From NCBI RefSeq assembly GCF_900105735.1, contig NZ_LT629793.1:4030001-4094000 (forward strand): a stretch of DNA of 64,000 bases. Reading direction: 5' to 3'. The translations under genes were made by a program, and so were the position numbers. This document shows positions 62,317 to 64,000 of the stretch, piece after piece. How positions within the stretch are numbered: position 1 is the first letter of the stretch; each line of letters starts with the position of its first letter. The notes beneath the pieces are model-generated. The model worked only from the letters and a program-made list of their open reading frames with translations, was not told the origin of the DNA and searched no databases. The stretch is from Pseudomonas yamanorum. GTDB taxonomy: Bacteria > Pseudomonadota > Gammaproteobacteria > Pseudomonadales > Pseudomonadaceae.

Positions 62317-64000
62317 TCAGAAATCCAGACTCACCCCGACACTCACCCCTTGCTGGGTAAAGTTGTCATCCTTCCTCACGTTATAGGCCGCATTCAGCGC
62401 CAGGTCCTTGGTCACCTTGTGGCTAATCCCCAGGTTCAAGCGATCCGAATTGCTGCGTGGCGTGTAGCCGTCCAGTTTGAAATCAATCCCCGGCACGCTG
62501 TTGAGGGACATGCCCACTCGCTGCGTATCGTTTTCAAACTCGTGCTCGTGGGCCACTTCGCCAAACATTAGGGTTTGGGGAGTGAAGCGGTAGTTGGCTT
62601 GTAATCCGATTCCCAGGCGCTTGGAGTCGCGCTGTTGGTCATCAAAGGTCAGCGCGGTGGAACGGGCATCTTTCTCCGAATAACCATTCACCTCGACCCG
62701 CGAGTAATCGGCGCTGATGAAGGGCGAGAAGTGCCATTCACTATTCGGCTCGGCGATGTCATACCCCACGCGTGCGCTCAAGGCCCATAGCCAGCCGTCA
62801 GTGTCGCCTTTCTCGGTGCCTTCGCTGATGCCCAGGGCGAACTTGCGCTTGAGGTTGTCGAAGTCCAGCTTGCCGCCGGTCAATGCGGCGTCGGCCCACC
62901 AGTGATCTTCCTGATACTGGGCGAACACGGTGCCCAGGTAACTGTTGAGCTTGTAGTCCGAATCGCTGGCGCCGGCCTCAAGACTCTGGCGGTAGAAGCC
63001 TGCCGCCACACCCACGCGCCATTCGTCATTGAGCCTGTAGCTGCCACCGATGTTCAGGTTGTAGCCGCTGCCGTCACCGCTGGCCGAGCTGTTTTGATCA
63101 TCGAAGTCCAGGTGCTGGCCGCCAGCGTCGACAATCGCCCGCCACTGGCCTACGGCCTGCCAGCTACCCGAGTCGGCTTGCCATTGGTTGCGCAATGAAT
63201 CCTGATGGGCGCGCAAGGTACCTTGGGCCATTTCCGGAAGCAGGGTGATTTCCCAAGGGGCCGCCAGCAGCGAATACGCGTAGTCGGCGATCAACACCTG
63301 GCCGGCCTCGGTCGGGTGGACGGTGTCGTTGTAAATCAGCTTGGTCGGGTCCGGGTTGGTCCCGCCGACGCCATACACGGGGTTCCGGCAGGTGGTGCCG
63401 CTGAAGCAGGTCTGGTTGAGGTTCTGGTTGGTGGCAAAGCCAAAGCGGCCGGGGTCGGCGAAGGTTTCCTTGAGTAGCAACGGAATGTTCAGCGGGATGA
63501 TCTGCGCATCGATTTGCGACAGGCGCTGCACCAGGGTCTGGTTGAACACGCCGGCCAGGGCGCTGACGGTCCCTTGGAGCGGCGTGCCATTGACGGCAGG
63601 CGTCAGGCCCAGGTCCGGCAGCATCCACACCATGACATATCGGGCGCCAGCCTGTTGCAGAGCCTGGGCGCTGTCGGCCAGGCGACCGGCTGCGGCCGAG
63701 GCTTGGCCGGGGCTGAGGACCAGGCCGTCGAGGAAGTCATTCCCACCGCCGGAGAGAAAGTACAACGCGTTGGGGTCGGCTCGGCCGCCCGTGGATGCCA
63801 GGTATCCGGGGCGTGTACGCAACACCTGCCCGGTGTCGCTATCGGTGACGGTGGAGTTGCCGGTGATGGCATCGTAGATCTGCTGGGTGGTGTAGCCGCC
63901 GACGGCCCAGTTATTGCCGTCTGCCTGGCCTTGCGCGGCGCGCTCCGGCGAGGTGGATGCGTTCAGGTCGCCTGCTGCCACTCCCAGCTTGCCGCCCAAT
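62317..64000 (-). CDS. estA: Autotransporter GDSL esterase EstA, 3' part (5' end outside window)
   Basis: At least 560 residues are visible and the N-terminus with the GDSL serine is beyond the window. Block III is present ([11 protein letters not shown], Gly-Asn of the oxyanion hole), and block V ([13 protein letters not shown]) holds the catalytic Asp and His. The C-terminal third is the autotransporter beta-barrel (about 12 strands), ending in SVGVSLDF with the usual terminal Phe. EstA is an outer-membrane-anchored esterase affecting rhamnolipid production and motility in P. aeruginosa. It converges on trpE, as in P. putida. Confidence 0.95.
   Translation of the reverse strand, partial: LGGKLGVAAGDLNASTSPERAAQGQADGNNWAVGGYTTQQIYDAITGNSTVTDSDTGQVLRTRPGYLASTGGRADPNALYFLSGGGNDFLDGLVLSPGQASAAAGRLADSAQALQQAGARYVMVWMLPDLGLTPAVNGTPLQGTVSALAGVFNQTLVQRLSQIDAQIIPLNIPLLLKETFADPGRFGFATNQNLNQTCFSGTTCRNPVYGVGGTNPDPTKLIYNDTVHPTEAGQVLIADYAYSLLAAPWEITLLPEMAQGTLRAHQDSLRNQWQADSGSWQAVGQWRAIVDAGGQHLDFDDQNSSASGDGSGYNLNIGGSYRLNDEWRVGVAAGFYRQSLEAGASDSDYKLNSYLGTVFAQYQEDHWWADAALTGGKLDFDNLKRKFALGISEGTEKGDTDGWLWALSARVGYDIAEPNSEWHFSPFISADYSRVEVNGYSEKDARSTALTFDDQQRDSKRLGIGLQANYRFTPQTLMFGEVAHEHEFENDTQRVGMSLNSVPGIDFKLDGYTPRSNSDRLNLGISHKVTKDLALNAAYNVRKDDNFTQQGVSVGVSLDF

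Overview
The window is a piece of chromosome from a Pseudomonas, most likely of the P. fluorescens/P. putida lineage. Evidence is the GC-rich coding, the gene order around the rpsU-dnaG-rpoD operon, the lptD-surA-pdxA-rsmA-apaG-apaH-glpE operon, the estA/trpE/gph/rpe neighbourhood, the Gac/Rsm small RNA rsmY with its GacA box, and several GTGGGAGCGGGCTTGC-type REP palindromes. It is almost entirely ordinary core genome. There is no prophage, integrase, insertion sequence or CRISPR array.

Region 1 (1-15,000): the 3' end of an acyl-CoA dehydrogenase gene, the regulatory RNA gene rsmY, a LysR regulator divergent from a class III aminotransferase, a toxin-antitoxin pair with a clear palindromic operator, and a small YqaE membrane protein. 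On the minus strand follows the PQQ cofactor operon pqqF-A-B-C-D-E. Directly upstream of pqqF lie the lysine catabolism genes davB-davA and an Lrp-type regulator. A lone sugar-type periplasmic binding protein follows.

Region 2 (15,000-21,000): a membrane-bound PQQ-dependent dehydrogenase (the likely user of the cofactor), a LysR regulator divergent from a VOC protein and an amidase, an exported cupin and a tRNA with a CAU anticodon that looks like tRNA-Ile2.

Region 3 (21,000-48,800): housekeeping genes. A large SBP-PAS-GGDEF-EAL protein is followed by rpoD, dnaG, rpsU, tsaD, plsY, folB, folK and cca. Next come the stress module prkA-yeaH-spoVR, then glpE-apaH-apaG-rsmA-pdxA-surA-lptD (outer-membrane assembly and maintenance), and divergently amgK-murU (cell-wall recycling) with a DnaJ/TerB membrane protein.

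Region 4 (48,800-64,000): a DUF3530 hydrolase, then a module of sensor kinase with periplasmic solute-binding domain, NarL-type response regulator, PotABCD-like ABC importer and iron-containing alcohol dehydrogenase. It ends with rpe, gph, trpE and the 3' part of the autotransporter esterase gene estA.

I found no convincing new multi-gene system. The most useful items beyond routine annotation are rsmY with its GacA site, the toxin-antitoxin operator, a spoVR terminator whose 3' arm holds the cca ribosome binding site, the pqqA-pqqB attenuator, an unexplained palindrome upstream of prkA, and the sensor-importer-dehydrogenase module with two candidate operators.
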